Origin: Pedobacter roseus
Lineage (GTDB): Bacteria; Bacteroidota; Bacteroidia; Sphingobacteriales; Sphingobacteriaceae
Direction: 5' to 3'
Assembly: GCF_014395225.1 (NCBI RefSeq)
Contig: NZ_CP060723.1
Location: 3,038,001 to 3,102,000, forward strand
Length of the DNA stretch: 64,000 nt
Shown here: positions 9,544 through 18,144 of the stretch, piece after piece
Numbering within the stretch: the stretch's first letter is position 1
How the letters are laid out: each line of letters begins with the position of its first letter
Translations under genes and position numbers: made by a program
Notes under the pieces: model-generated
The model's database searches: none
What the model saw: only the letters and a program-made list of their open reading frames with translations
Told to the model about the DNA's origin: nothing

Positions 9544-10905
9544 ATGAAAATTGCAGTTATAGGCACCGGTTACGTAGGATTGGTGACAGGAACCTGCCTG
9601 GCAGAAACAGGAAATGATGTGATCTGTGTAGACATCAACATCCAAAAGATAGAAAAGATGCAACAGGGTGAACTGCCCATCTATGAACCTGGGCTCGAAC
9701 TGCTTTTCCACCGAAATATCCTTCAGAAACGCATTCAGTTTACCACCGATCTCTCAGCTGCAGTACATCATGCCGAAATTATATTTATGGCGCTACCTAC
9801 TCCTCCAGGCGCGGATGGGGCTGCTGATCTTTCCTATATCCTTGGTGCGGCAAAAGATATTGCGCTGCTCATCACCGGTTATAAGGTTATTGTAAACAAA
9901 TCGACCGTTCCGGTAGGAACAGCAGATAAGGTTAAGGCGGTTTTTGAAAGTATTACTACCGTTGACGTTGATGTGATTTCCAATCCCGAATTTTTAAGGG
10001 AGGGTGTTGCCGTAGAAGATTTTATGAAACCCGACCGTGTGGTAATTGGTACCACCAGCGAGCGGGCAAAAAAAATCATGTCAGCGCTTTATGCACCATA
10101 TGTACGTCAGGGAAATCCGGTTATTTTTATGGACGAACGCTCTGCAGAACTGACCAAATATGCTGCAAACTCATTTTTGGCCACCAAAATTACCTTTATG
10201 AATGAGATTGCCAACCTATGTGAACTGGTTGGCGCCGATGTAGATGCGATACGCAGGGGCATTGGTACTGATGAACGGATAGGCAAACGCTTTTTGTTCC
10301 CCGGTATTGGTTACGGCGGATCGTGTTTTCCAAAAGATGTGCAGGCATTAGTAAAATCAGCCGATGAACATGCATACAACTTCGAGATCCTGAAGTCGGT
10401 GATTACAATCAATGAAAAACAAAAAGTAATCCTGGCAGATAAACTCCTGAACTTTTACAAAAATGATATTTCGGGAAAACATTTCGCCCTCTGGGGACTT
10501 TCTTTCAAACCTGAAACAGACGACATTAGGGAAGCTCCGGCACTTTATCTGATCGAAACCCTCCTTAAAAAAGGGGCGAGCATCAGTGTTTTCGATCCGG
10601 AGGGACAGGAAAATGTAAGGGCTATATTTAACGACCGGATCTCTTATGCTGAAAATCAATACGCTGTGCTCGAAGGTGCAGATGCCTTGCTAATTGCAAC
10701 TGAGTGGTCGCTGTTCAGGAACCCTGATTTTGAGAAAATGGAAGACCTGCTGAAGGAAAAAGTAATTTTTGATGGCAGAAATCTTTTTGAACTGGAGAAA
10801 ATGGCCGAGCTCGGTTATTATTATAACAGTATAGGAAGAAAGTTAATTTCCAAGGTTCAAACCCCTCACCAGTCTTTTGCCATAACCAAACAAGAACATT
10901 CATAA
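9544..10905 (+). CDS. ugd: UDP-glucose 6-dehydrogenase
   Basis: 453 residues. It oxidises UDP-glucose to UDP-glucuronate with two NAD+, supplying an acidic sugar for EPS. The N-terminal Rossmann motif GTGYVGL is at residues 7-13, the catalytic cysteine is C261 in GYGGSCFPKD, and the conserved K/N region KYAANSFLATKI is at 205-216. The C-terminal UDP-binding domain contains GLSFKPETDDIREAPA. The length is normal. It sits 3 bp upstream of the GT8 gene, so the two are one transcription unit. Its presence suggests that the polymer contains uronic acid. Confidence 0.96.
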   Translation: MKIAVIGTGYVGLVTGTCLAETGNDVICVDINIQKIEKMQQGELPIYEPGLELLFHRNILQKRIQFTTDLSAAVHHAEIIFMALPTPPGADGAADLSYILGAAKDIALLITGYKVIVNKSTVPVGTADKVKAVFESITTVDVDVISNPEFLREGVAVEDFMKPDRVVIGTTSERAKKIMSALYAPYVRQGNPVIFMDERSAELTKYAANSFLATKITFMNEIANLCELVGADVDAIRRGIGTDERIGKRFLFPGIGYGGSCFPKDVQALVKSADEHAYNFEILKSVITINEKQKVILADKLLNFYKNDISGKHFALWGLSFKPETDDIREAPALYLIETLLKKGASISVFDPEGQENVRAIFNDRISYAENQYAVLEGADALLIATEWSLFRNPDFEKMEDLLKEKVIFDGRNLFELEKMAELGYYYNSIGRKLISKVQTPHQSFAITKQEHS

Positions 10906-10908
10906 CCC

Positions 10909-11802
10909 ATGATAAATCAACCCGAAGGTATAACCATTGTAACCATTTGCGACAACCAGTTTGTCGTATTGATGGCCGCGATGTTAAGATCCTTAGAAGA
11001 AAATCACCATTCAGGAGAAGAAATAAACCTGTATATCGTCTCTGATCATATCAGCGAGAAAAACAGGCTTAAAGTAATCTCCAGCCTTTCTACAACTAAA
11101 CTTACCCTGCATTGGATCCCCATAGAAGAAGCTTTGCCAAAGCAGTTTAAGCTGCCGAGAGATAAGTCTTCCTTTCCCGCCAATGTTTATATGCGCCTGT
11201 GCATCCCATATTTTATTCCACAGGAAGCTACAAAGGCCATTTACCTGGATGTAGATATGATTGTGTTGAATGATATTTCAAAGTTGTGGCATACCGATAT
11301 AGGCGAATACGATTTGGGTGCAGTTCCAGATCTTTCGGGAGTAGTGAGTTCTCCCTGGGGGGGCATCAATAATTATAGGGAACTTGGCCTTAATCCGAAC
11401 AGCAAATACCTTAATGCGGGCATGATGCTGCTTAAACCACAGCGCTGGCGTGAACGCAACATTACCGCCCGGGCTTTTGCCTGTGCAGCCGAAAATGCCG
11501 AACACCTTAATTTTGCAGAGCAGTATACACTTAATGTTGTTTTCAATGAAGACTGGTTTGAGCTTGACCCTTTATGGAACTGGTTTGCAAAAAACCACAC
11601 GCCTACCCCATACCTGATCCATTTTACCGGCATGAAACCAATATATAAGGGTTATTCCGGTCAGGAACAATTTAAAACCCAGTTTTTCCATTACCTGAAC
11701 CAAACTAAATGGGCAAACTTCGGCACCCGAAGTGATGCGGTAAGTAAGTTAAAAAAGATCTATAACAAAATAGAAAAAAAGCTCGTTCTGGCTTTCAGGT
11801 AA
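10909..11802 (+). CDS. Glycosyltransferase family 8
   Basis: 297 residues. GT8 signatures: the start ITIVTICDNQFVVLMAAML, the D114-V115-D116 metal motif in AIYLDVDMIVL, KYLNAGMMLLKPQRWR, and the C-terminal IHFTGMKPI with the catalytic-site HFxGxxKP-like pattern. Such retaining enzymes (LgtC/galacturonosyl-type) use UDP-sugars. It begins 3 bp after ugd, consistent with a shared message. It converges without a gap on the acyltransferase gene at 11803, the two stop codons being adjacent. Confidence 0.9.
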   Translation: MINQPEGITIVTICDNQFVVLMAAMLRSLEENHHSGEEINLYIVSDHISEKNRLKVISSLSTTKLTLHWIPIEEALPKQFKLPRDKSSFPANVYMRLCIPYFIPQEATKAIYLDVDMIVLNDISKLWHTDIGEYDLGAVPDLSGVVSSPWGGINNYRELGLNPNSKYLNAGMMLLKPQRWRERNITARAFACAAENAEHLNFAEQYTLNVVFNEDWFELDPLWNWFAKNHTPTPYLIHFTGMKPIYKGYSGQEQFKTQFFHYLNQTKWANFGTRSDAVSKLKKIYNKIEKKLVLAFR

Positions 11803-12312
11803 TTAAATACTGCGGAGAATCCTTGCCGGGTTCCCCGCAGCTATCACACCTGCAGGAATGGATTTTACCACTACCGAGCCTGCGCCAATGGTTACCCCTT
11901 TCCCGATAACAATATCGCCGATAATCACGGTATTACAGCCGATGTCTACAGCATCACCAATTACTGGTGCTTTGATGATCCCTGATGCGCTAAAATCCTG
12001 TTTTATCCCAATCGTTGTACACTGGCGTACCGAGCAGTTCTCACCTATCACCGTATCGGGGTGGATCACCACGCCACTTGCATGCCACAGCTGGAAGCCG
12101 CTCCCTATTGAAGTTTTCCAGTTCAGTTCCACACACATAAACCATTCGATAAACACCCTGTAAAACAACAGGTACCAAAAAAAGAGAATTTTGGTCAGCT
12201 TACTTTTAACGATGAGCTGTGCAATCCTAAAAAGCACCACGATATATTTGCCCTTTGTAGGATTGGCCAGATTGGCATTCCAGTCCTGAAGGATATATTT
12301 TCTTATCCCCAT
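11803..12312 (-). CDS. Serine-acetyltransferase-like hexapeptide acyltransferase
   Basis: 169 residues with a left-handed beta-helix built of hexapeptide repeats (VVIHPDTVIGENCSVRQC, then IGCNTVIIGDIVIGKGVTIG) and the terminal SIPAGVIAAGNPARIL of the CysE/WcaB group. The N-terminal alpha-helical part is short compared with true CysE, which points to an EPS O-acetyltransferase of the colanic-acid WcaB type using acetyl-CoA. A paralogue lies at 23985-24527 with the same architecture, including a QDW motif near the start. It is the only minus-strand gene in this part of the locus. Confidence 0.85.
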   Translation of the reverse strand: MGIRKYILQDWNANLANPTKGKYIVVLFRIAQLIVKSKLTKILFFWYLLFYRVFIEWFMCVELNWKTSIGSGFQLWHASGVVIHPDTVIGENCSVRQCTTIGIKQDFSASGIIKAPVIGDAVDIGCNTVIIGDIVIGKGVTIGAGSVVVKSIPAGVIAAGNPARILRSI

Positions 12313-12463
12313 ATTAAAAGAACCGGAACCCGATTGCCGGCATTGATATTTTTATTCGTGTATTCATATTAAATGATCCCGGGGGTGCGCCGCTAGGCAT
12401 CAACCAATTGTTTACCGGAAACTATCCAAAATTAACACCTTAAACCGACGCTTGCATTAGTAG

Positions 12464-12475
12464 TTAAGGGCTATT
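12464..12475 (+). promoter_or_regulatory. EPS-locus upstream word TTAAGGGCTATT within a hairpin
   Basis: Lies 98 bp before the flippase start. This copy is also the left arm of a hairpin, AAGGGCTAT-TTAC-ATAGCCCCTT at about 12466-12488. Confidence 0.45.
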
Positions 12476-12573
12476 TACATAGCCCCTTTGGATGAGTAGT
12501 TTTGATCAGGTTAAAATATAATTCCAATATACCCTGGACTACCAGATAAGCAAGAAAAATACTGTTTTATTGA

Positions 12574-13926
12574 ATGAAATTCATTTCTAAATTAAAAAAT
12601 ATACACTTCCTGTCTTTAATGGGTACAGGGGGAATGTCGCTGCTCACCTTCCTTTTTACAGCCATTCTCTACCGGTCGTTATCCATTAAAGAAATTGGCA
12701 TCTGGTTTTTTTTTCAGGCGCTGCTTTCCTTTCTTGATACATTCAGACAAGGCTTTCTGACCACGGCATTTGTAAAGTTTTATGCAGGCGCAAGTGAACA
12801 GAAAGGCCAGGAAGTAATTGGTTCTACCTGGTATATCGCGGCGCTCATTACCCTGTTTTTATTGGCAATTAATATTCCTCTAGTCTTTTTCAGCCATTTC
12901 AGTACCGATGAGAGTCTGGCCTTTTTTATTAAATACTACGCCATAAACCTGCTCTGCTCCCTACCCATGGTAGTAGCCATGTGTATTGCACAAGGTGGGC
13001 TCAGGTTTGATACACTTTTATACATCAGGATGTCGCAGGTACTTTTGCTGATCACTCTTTTGGTTACGCTTAATATCTTACACCTAAATTCGCTGCAGAA
13101 CCTGATGATGGCGAACATTGCCGCTACCCTATTAACCAGTCTTCTAACACTGTTTATGGGCTGGTCTGGCATCAGTTACTTTTTCAGGAAGCAAAAAGAA
13201 TGCATCAGGGAGATTTTCGATTTTGGAAAATATACTGTTGGAACATCGATCAGCAGCAGTCTTTTTGGCGTAACCGATACGTTTGTGATCAACTTCATGC
13301 TTGGCCCATCATCACTCGCCATTTACAACCTCGGTAAACGACTAATGGAAGTGGTTGAAATACCGCTGCGCAGTTTTGTGGCTACGGCTATGCCTTCGCT
13401 TTCAAAAGCTTATAACAGTGGCAACAAAAAAGAAGTCATCGAAATTATGAAAAAATACATCGGAACAATCACCATCTGTTTGTTCCCTGTACTCGTGGTG
13501 GCCTACATTGCCGCAGGTCTGGCCATGAGTATCATTGGTGGCGGGCAGTATAACAATACGCCAGCGGGCGATACTGCGATTAACATCTTCAGGATTTTCA
13601 CCACCTTTGCATTGCTCTACCCTGCAGATCGCTTTATGAGCGTTGCACTTGATGCCATTCACAGGCCACAGATCAATTTCATGAAAGTAATCGTGATGCT
13701 GGTGGTCAACCTTTCGACCGATTTTCTTGGCGTGTACCTGCTGGGAAATGTTTATGGCATTGTGATCGGAACATTTTTCCCGACCATTACAGCAATAGGG
13801 ATTTCCTACTACTATATCAATAAAGACTTTAAAAAGTTCTCCCTTGTAAACAGTTACCTCAGCGGTTACCGCGAACTGGCCAGATTTGTAACCATGGGAC
13901 TTAAGCAGGCAAAAAATTTACGCTGA
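12574..13926 (+). CDS. Polysaccharide flippase of the Wzx/MATE-like (MVF) superfamily
   Basis: 450 residues with about 12 membrane spans spread evenly from residue 14 to 425 and few charged loops, as in Wzx/RfbX flippases. The N-terminal segment SLMGTGGMSLLTFLFTAILY is typical of this family. It would move lipid-linked repeat units across the inner membrane for Wzy polymerisation. Two GT2 genes follow on the same strand within 40 and 17 bp, so 12574-15618 is probably one operon starting from the divergent intergenic region. Confidence 0.88.
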   Translation: MKFISKLKNIHFLSLMGTGGMSLLTFLFTAILYRSLSIKEIGIWFFFQALLSFLDTFRQGFLTTAFVKFYAGASEQKGQEVIGSTWYIAALITLFLLAINIPLVFFSHFSTDESLAFFIKYYAINLLCSLPMVVAMCIAQGGLRFDTLLYIRMSQVLLLITLLVTLNILHLNSLQNLMMANIAATLLTSLLTLFMGWSGISYFFRKQKECIREIFDFGKYTVGTSISSSLFGVTDTFVINFMLGPSSLAIYNLGKRLMEVVEIPLRSFVATAMPSLSKAYNSGNKKEVIEIMKKYIGTITICLFPVLVVAYIAAGLAMSIIGGGQYNNTPAGDTAINIFRIFTTFALLYPADRFMSVALDAIHRPQINFMKVIVMLVVNLSTDFLGVYLLGNVYGIVIGTFFPTITAIGISYYYINKDFKKFSLVNSYLSGYRELARFVTMGLKQAKNLR

Positions 13927-13966
13927 TTAATATTTAGCTCAAATAAACAAGATAACAAGGCATACG

Positions 13967-14821
13967 ATGTACAATATTTTCAATTCACCCAACTGGATCA
14001 AAAAATATGATCTTTCCTTTACGAAAACAGCTGATGTACCAGAAGGCGTTTTTACGGAAATCAATCAAAAACTTGATGTATTGCAAACCGGGAAGCCACT
14101 GGTGAGCATTGTAATTGCCGCCTGGAATGAAGAAGTTAATATTATTCGTAACATCGCCAGCTTAGCTGACCTTGCGACCAAAGTTCCACTCGAAATTATC
14201 GTGGTAAACAATAACTCTACCGACGCAACGCAGCAAACGCTGGATAAATTGAATATTAAAAGTTATTTCCAGAAAATTCAGGGTTGTGGACCAGCCAGGC
14301 AGATGGGAATGGAAAATGCCAGGGGAAAATATATTTTGCTCGCTGATGCAGACTGTATTTACCCGCAGCACTGGCTGGATGATATGTTAGCTGTTTTGAG
14401 CAGCCCGGACACTGTTTGTGTTTATGGCCGTTATTCTTTTATTCCCGAACCGGGTTTCCCCAGATGGAAACTGGCCATGCTCGAAAAAATGAAGGATGCA
14501 ATTGCTGCCTTAAGGCATGTGAAGCGACCATACCTAAATGCCTTTGGCATAAGCATGGGTTATATCCGCGAATATGGAATGAAAGTTGGTTATGTGATGG
14601 TTAATGTGAGAGGAGAAGACGGCCGGTTGTGCTTTGATCTGATGCAGTTTGGAAAAGTACGACAACTTAAACGGAACCGTTCCCGGGCCTGGACCGCACC
14701 ACGCACCTTGCAGCGCGATGGTAGCTTTGGACAGGCTTTATTATCAAGGATTTCTATAGAATCTAAAAAACTGCTATCCCTCTTAACCCCGCACAAGCCG
14801 CACGATACTAAAAAAATTTAA
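13967..14821 (+). CDS. Glycosyltransferase family 2
   Basis: 284 residues. After about 45 N-terminal residues the GT2 core begins at SIVIAAWNEEVNIIRNI, with VVNNNSTDAT, GCGPARQMGM and the metal motif ADADCIYP (DAD). The region NVRGEDGRLCFDLMQFGK carries the acidic ED motif of the catalytic base. It follows the flippase by 40 bp. The substrate is unknown; it probably acts on the cytoplasmic face on the lipid-linked repeat unit. Confidence 0.88.
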   Translation: MYNIFNSPNWIKKYDLSFTKTADVPEGVFTEINQKLDVLQTGKPLVSIVIAAWNEEVNIIRNIASLADLATKVPLEIIVVNNNSTDATQQTLDKLNIKSYFQKIQGCGPARQMGMENARGKYILLADADCIYPQHWLDDMLAVLSSPDTVCVYGRYSFIPEPGFPRWKLAMLEKMKDAIAALRHVKRPYLNAFGISMGYIREYGMKVGYVMVNVRGEDGRLCFDLMQFGKVRQLKRNRSRAWTAPRTLQRDGSFGQALLSRISIESKKLLSLLTPHKPHDTKKI

Positions 14822-14838
14822 AGATTTATTTTACCAAC

Positions 14839-15618
14839 ATGTACACTTTTTTCCAGGTTTCCCTGCTCATTACACACTACAACAGAAGCACATCATTAAG
14901 CAATCTGCTGCATAAACTAAAAGCGCTAAAATGCAGCTTTGGCGAAATTGTGGTTTCCGACGATGGAAGCAAGGATGAACACCTTGCTAATCTCAGGTCG
15001 CTACAAGAAACTTTTGACTTTAAACTCATTACCACTCCGGTAAACCGGGGATTGGGCCACAATATTAACAAAGGTCAGGATGCAGTTACCAAACCTTATA
15101 CCCTGTATATTCAGGAGGATTTTGAACCTTCAAATGAATTTCCCCACCAGTTTTTGCAGGGACTGAATCACCTGAAAACGAAAGAAGAACTGGATATCAT
15201 CAGGTTCTACGCCTATGCACCATACGCGTACCTAAAACCTTATGACGCACATTTTTCGCAGATGTACCATCCCACCTTTGGAACAGATTACAGCAAAATA
15301 TATCTTTATTCAGACCATCCGCACCTTAGAAGATCAACTTTTTTCGAAAAGTTTGGCAGGTATCCCGAAGGTTTAAAAGGAGATCTGACCGAATACAGAA
15401 TGTGTATCTCCTTTTTGCAGAACAAGGCGCAGGGTTTGTTTTATAACGATTTTAGCAGGCTGCTTATTCAAAAAAACTCAGCTCAGGAACCCAGCACCAT
15501 GACAAGAGCGAGCTGGCGCGAAGGCAAAGGGATATTCATTAAACTGATCAGGGATACCTACAGACAGCTGAAGTATAATTTTGATATTGTTACGCAGCCA
15601 CCATTGCGTAAGCTTTGA
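14839..15618 (+). CDS. Glycosyltransferase family 2
   Basis: 259 residues. Core features are SLLITHYNRSTSLSNLL, IVVSDDGSKDE and YIQEDFEPS, the last at the DxD position but with an E-D pair rather than DxD. It is shorter than most GT2 enzymes, with no membrane span. It lies 17 bp after the previous GT2 gene and ends the plus-strand operon, converging on the minus-strand EPS operon with 40 bp between the stops. Confidence 0.87.
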   Translation: MYTFFQVSLLITHYNRSTSLSNLLHKLKALKCSFGEIVVSDDGSKDEHLANLRSLQETFDFKLITTPVNRGLGHNINKGQDAVTKPYTLYIQEDFEPSNEFPHQFLQGLNHLKTKEELDIIRFYAYAPYAYLKPYDAHFSQMYHPTFGTDYSKIYLYSDHPHLRRSTFFEKFGRYPEGLKGDLTEYRMCISFLQNKAQGLFYNDFSRLLIQKNSAQEPSTMTRASWREGKGIFIKLIRDTYRQLKYNFDIVTQPPLRKL

Positions 15619-15637
15619 TGCCCATACATGATGCATT

Positions 15638-15652
15638 AAAAGCCTGGCTTTT
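15638..15652. terminator. Short bidirectional hairpin between convergent EPS operons
   Basis: AAAAGCC-T-GGCTTTT lies in the 40-bp gap between the two stop codons, with A/T runs on both sides. It could end transcription from either strand, although the stem is short. Confidence 0.5.
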
Positions 15653-15658
15653 GTTTGA

Positions 15659-16867
15659 TCAGGATGCTGAACGTTTTTTTTTAATCACCAGGGCCAGGGC
15701 ATCGTAAATCTCCTGAACGGATTTTTCCCAGCTATGTGAGCGCGCAAAAGCAACTCTGCGACCTGCTTTCTCTGCCGTATTACTACCAAGCAGATTTTCA
15801 ATTCCTGCAATATATCCCTCCACACCCTCTGCCAGGGAAACATGTTCCTTAAACGCCTCCATTGAAGGAGTAGCAGTGGCAATGGTGGGTTTGCCCATCA
15901 CCAGGTATTCGTCAATTTTCCGGGGATAGTTCCCTATGGTAAGGTCGTTCACTAACTGAGGGTTGAAGCATATATCAAATCCATTAATGTGCATAGGCAG
16001 TTCGTCGGTAGGTCTGGCGCCCATAAAATGAACATTGGCAAGCTTATGGAGCTCGCTGGACATAAAATCCGCATCTTCAGGGCCTACCAATACGATATTC
16101 CATTCAGGTCTTTGTTTGGCTATTCCTGCAATGAGGCTTATATCCAGCCTTGCTGAGGTTAGTACTCCAACATAACCGATTACCTTAGCTGAAAATTTTG
16201 GCGGCAAAACTGGTGCCGGATGTCGTAAAAAATGGTCGAAAAGGCTAAAATCACATCCTTGCCCCACATAGGCTGAGTTGGGATTGTATTTCCGGCAATA
16301 AGCAGCCAGATATTCTGAATTTGCGACACAAAGATCATGCTTCACTATTAAAAGTGGTTCTAAGGCCAGCCCATGTTTACGGTAGTAAGCAGTGGCAATC
16401 ATATTATCGCGCGAATAATAAATGGAAGCTGCCGGCTCCAAGAGTTCGGTGAGATAAAAACTCCTGAACATATCACCATCATTGAACAATATTGCATCTT
16501 TAAAACCCAGATTTTCGATCACAGATTGTACAGAACGGTAAAAGCGTTTGTTGTTCAACCGGTTAATGGTCTTAAAAATAAATCCCCTTGGCAGCCAGTT
16601 CACCGATTCGATCAGGCAATCCGGATAGAGCGTAAAAAGCCCGGGACTGATTTCTTCCAAACCACTTTGCCTGCCGCGAATAACCGAAATGCGTTTCTGC
16701 ACTTTTTTGTCATGTGCATGCCTGATTTTACTAATCCGGTCAAGCGGCGGGTTAATATAGAGCACCCGGTTCTGTTTAGAAAATTCGAGTGCAATATTTT
16801 TGCAGTTACTACCGATCTCCGTATCCCAGGGCTGCTGCCCCACAATGATGATGTTCTGGTTTTTCAA
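15659..16867 (-). CDS. Glycosyltransferase (GT4-like, TuaH-type)
   Basis: 402 residues with a GT-B plan: N-terminal NIIIVGQQPWDTEIGSN and YINPP region, and a C-terminal donor domain with VIGYVGVLTSARLD, NIVLVGPE, VHFMGARPTDELP and PRKIDEYLVMGKPTIAT, which corresponds to the E-x7-E region of retaining GT4 enzymes. Proteins of this kind include TuaH-like teichuronic acid transferases. It is the last gene of the minus-strand EPS operon, 17 bp after the frameshifted GT2. Confidence 0.85.
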   Translation of the reverse strand: MKNQNIIIVGQQPWDTEIGSNCKNIALEFSKQNRVLYINPPLDRISKIRHAHDKKVQKRISVIRGRQSGLEEISPGLFTLYPDCLIESVNWLPRGFIFKTINRLNNKRFYRSVQSVIENLGFKDAILFNDGDMFRSFYLTELLEPAASIYYSRDNMIATAYYRKHGLALEPLLIVKHDLCVANSEYLAAYCRKYNPNSAYVGQGCDFSLFDHFLRHPAPVLPPKFSAKVIGYVGVLTSARLDISLIAGIAKQRPEWNIVLVGPEDADFMSSELHKLANVHFMGARPTDELPMHINGFDICFNPQLVNDLTIGNYPRKIDEYLVMGKPTIATATPSMEAFKEHVSLAEGVEGYIAGIENLLGSNTAEKAGRRVAFARSHSWEKSVQEIYDALALVIKKKRSAS

Positions 16868-16884
16868 ATCCGTTTCTGATTAGG

Positions 16885-18038
16885 TTATTTGATGATATGT
16901 CTGGTGGCTACCGAACGTTTATTGGCATGCCTGATACGCATGAGCGAGCGAACCTGAACATATATAAATGAAGGGATACCCACCAGTGCCAAATAGATAT
17001 TTCTATTGGCCCTTCCATGTCTTAATGCTACAAAAAAGCTCATTCCAAAAGCCAAAAAAGCGAAGATCCACAACCATAGGCCAATCCCCCAAAAATGAGG
17101 TTGATTATAAAACAGAGTATAGATAGCAGTATAAAAAGGAAAAGTGGTGGGCGCAAAAGAATTGTACCGAACAGGAACTGGTTCCAGCTGAGGTTGGTAA
17201 AGCCCCTGGCGATAATTGAAAAGCCAAGGCTAAAATATTTAAACCAGGTATTGATCCAGCGTGACCGCTGATTTTCCAGCTGTGTGCGGTTGGCTGTTTT
17301 TTCATCATAAACTACCGCAGCTGGTGCATAGGCAATCCGGAGATTCCGAGATACTATTTTCGCCTGTAACACTTTATCGAAACCAGCTCCCTGAAGGTCG
17401 TGATTGATAAAAGATTCAACATAAAGAGCTGTTTTAAAAGCCATGCCCGATCCGGCTAGTGTAGCAGAAGAGCCTAAAGCAAACATTACTTTCCCGTCAA
17501 AGAAATGATAATAAAGATCCCTTGCGGCATCAAGAGATGCAATGGTGGTTTCTAAAGACTTTGATCTGCGTTGGCCCTGAACGGCATGAAAACCATTGTC
17601 GAAATAAACATTAAGTTCTTTTAAATAGCGGCGGTCTACCAGGTTATCACTATCAATGATCGTCAACAGTTCATGAGGACGTTTAAAGTTAGAAATGGCA
17701 TAGAGATGCGAACGGGTATTGCTGGCCAGTACCTTTTCAGGACGAAGCAGCACCACACGTTCATCTGCAAAATGAAGGTTAGAAATATCACAATTATCGC
17801 ATACTAGGTAAATGAGGTAATTGGAATATTCCATTTTCAGCAGCGAGCCTACTACGGCAGGTAAAAGATCAGTCTGTTCATAAGCAGTTACAATTACGGC
17901 ATAATCATATTCATCCGCCCTTATTTTAACAAAGGTTCGCCTGCCTGCCAATAGATACCCCGCATAAAGAAATATCGGAAAAACGAGGTTGTAACCGATC
18001 AGAACCTGAAACAACAGCCATAAAATATTTACAATCAT
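16885..18038 (-). pseudogene. Membrane glycosyltransferase family 2, single frameshift near the 3' end
   Basis: Reading from 18038 gives a GT2 domain (IVTAYEQTDLLPAVVGSLL, VCDNCD, metal motif IIDSDNLVD, and the QNQRSRW-like ENQRSRWINTW) followed by membrane segments. The frame stops at 17040 after an odd tail (LAYGCGSSLFWLLE). One base inserted in the C5A5 run at 17086-17095 would restore a membrane segment (FWGIGLWLWIFAFLAFG) and a normal basic tail (VRSLMRIRHANKR) ending at 16885, for 384 residues. The continuation is therefore real coding sequence put out of frame by one base. This may be a true mutation, slippage-based variation or a sequencing error; the catalytic domain is intact either way. 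Confidence 0.8.
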
Positions 18039-18047
18039 ATTCTTTCT

Positions 18048-18140
18048 TTACAGTTTTTTGGATAAATAAATACGTTTGGCCTTCGAAAAGCCTATTAAAA
18101 AGCAGATAATTCCGGGAATGATAAAATATTCGAAAGGCAT
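18048..18140 (-). CDS. 30-residue single-span microprotein in the EPS operon
   Basis: A short frame that standard gene-length cut-offs miss. It starts 4 bp after the polymerase stop codon and ends 9 bp before the GT2 start, filling the gap exactly. It encodes an N-terminal MPFEYF, a hydrophobic helix (about residues 6-18, FIIPGIICFLIGF), then a basic tail with five Lys/Arg. A one-span, positive-inside membrane peptide is the obvious prediction. No family is recognised. Its exact fit between two operon genes is the main support; codon conservation has not been tested. Confidence 0.55.
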   Translation of the reverse strand: MPFEYFIIPGIICFLIGFSKAKRIYLSKKL

Positions 18141-18144
18141 ATAG

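Noticed and set aside
12432..12490. Riboswitch upstream of the flippase
   Set aside because: There is only one simple hairpin containing the EPS word; no multi-stem conserved aptamer pattern is recognisable.
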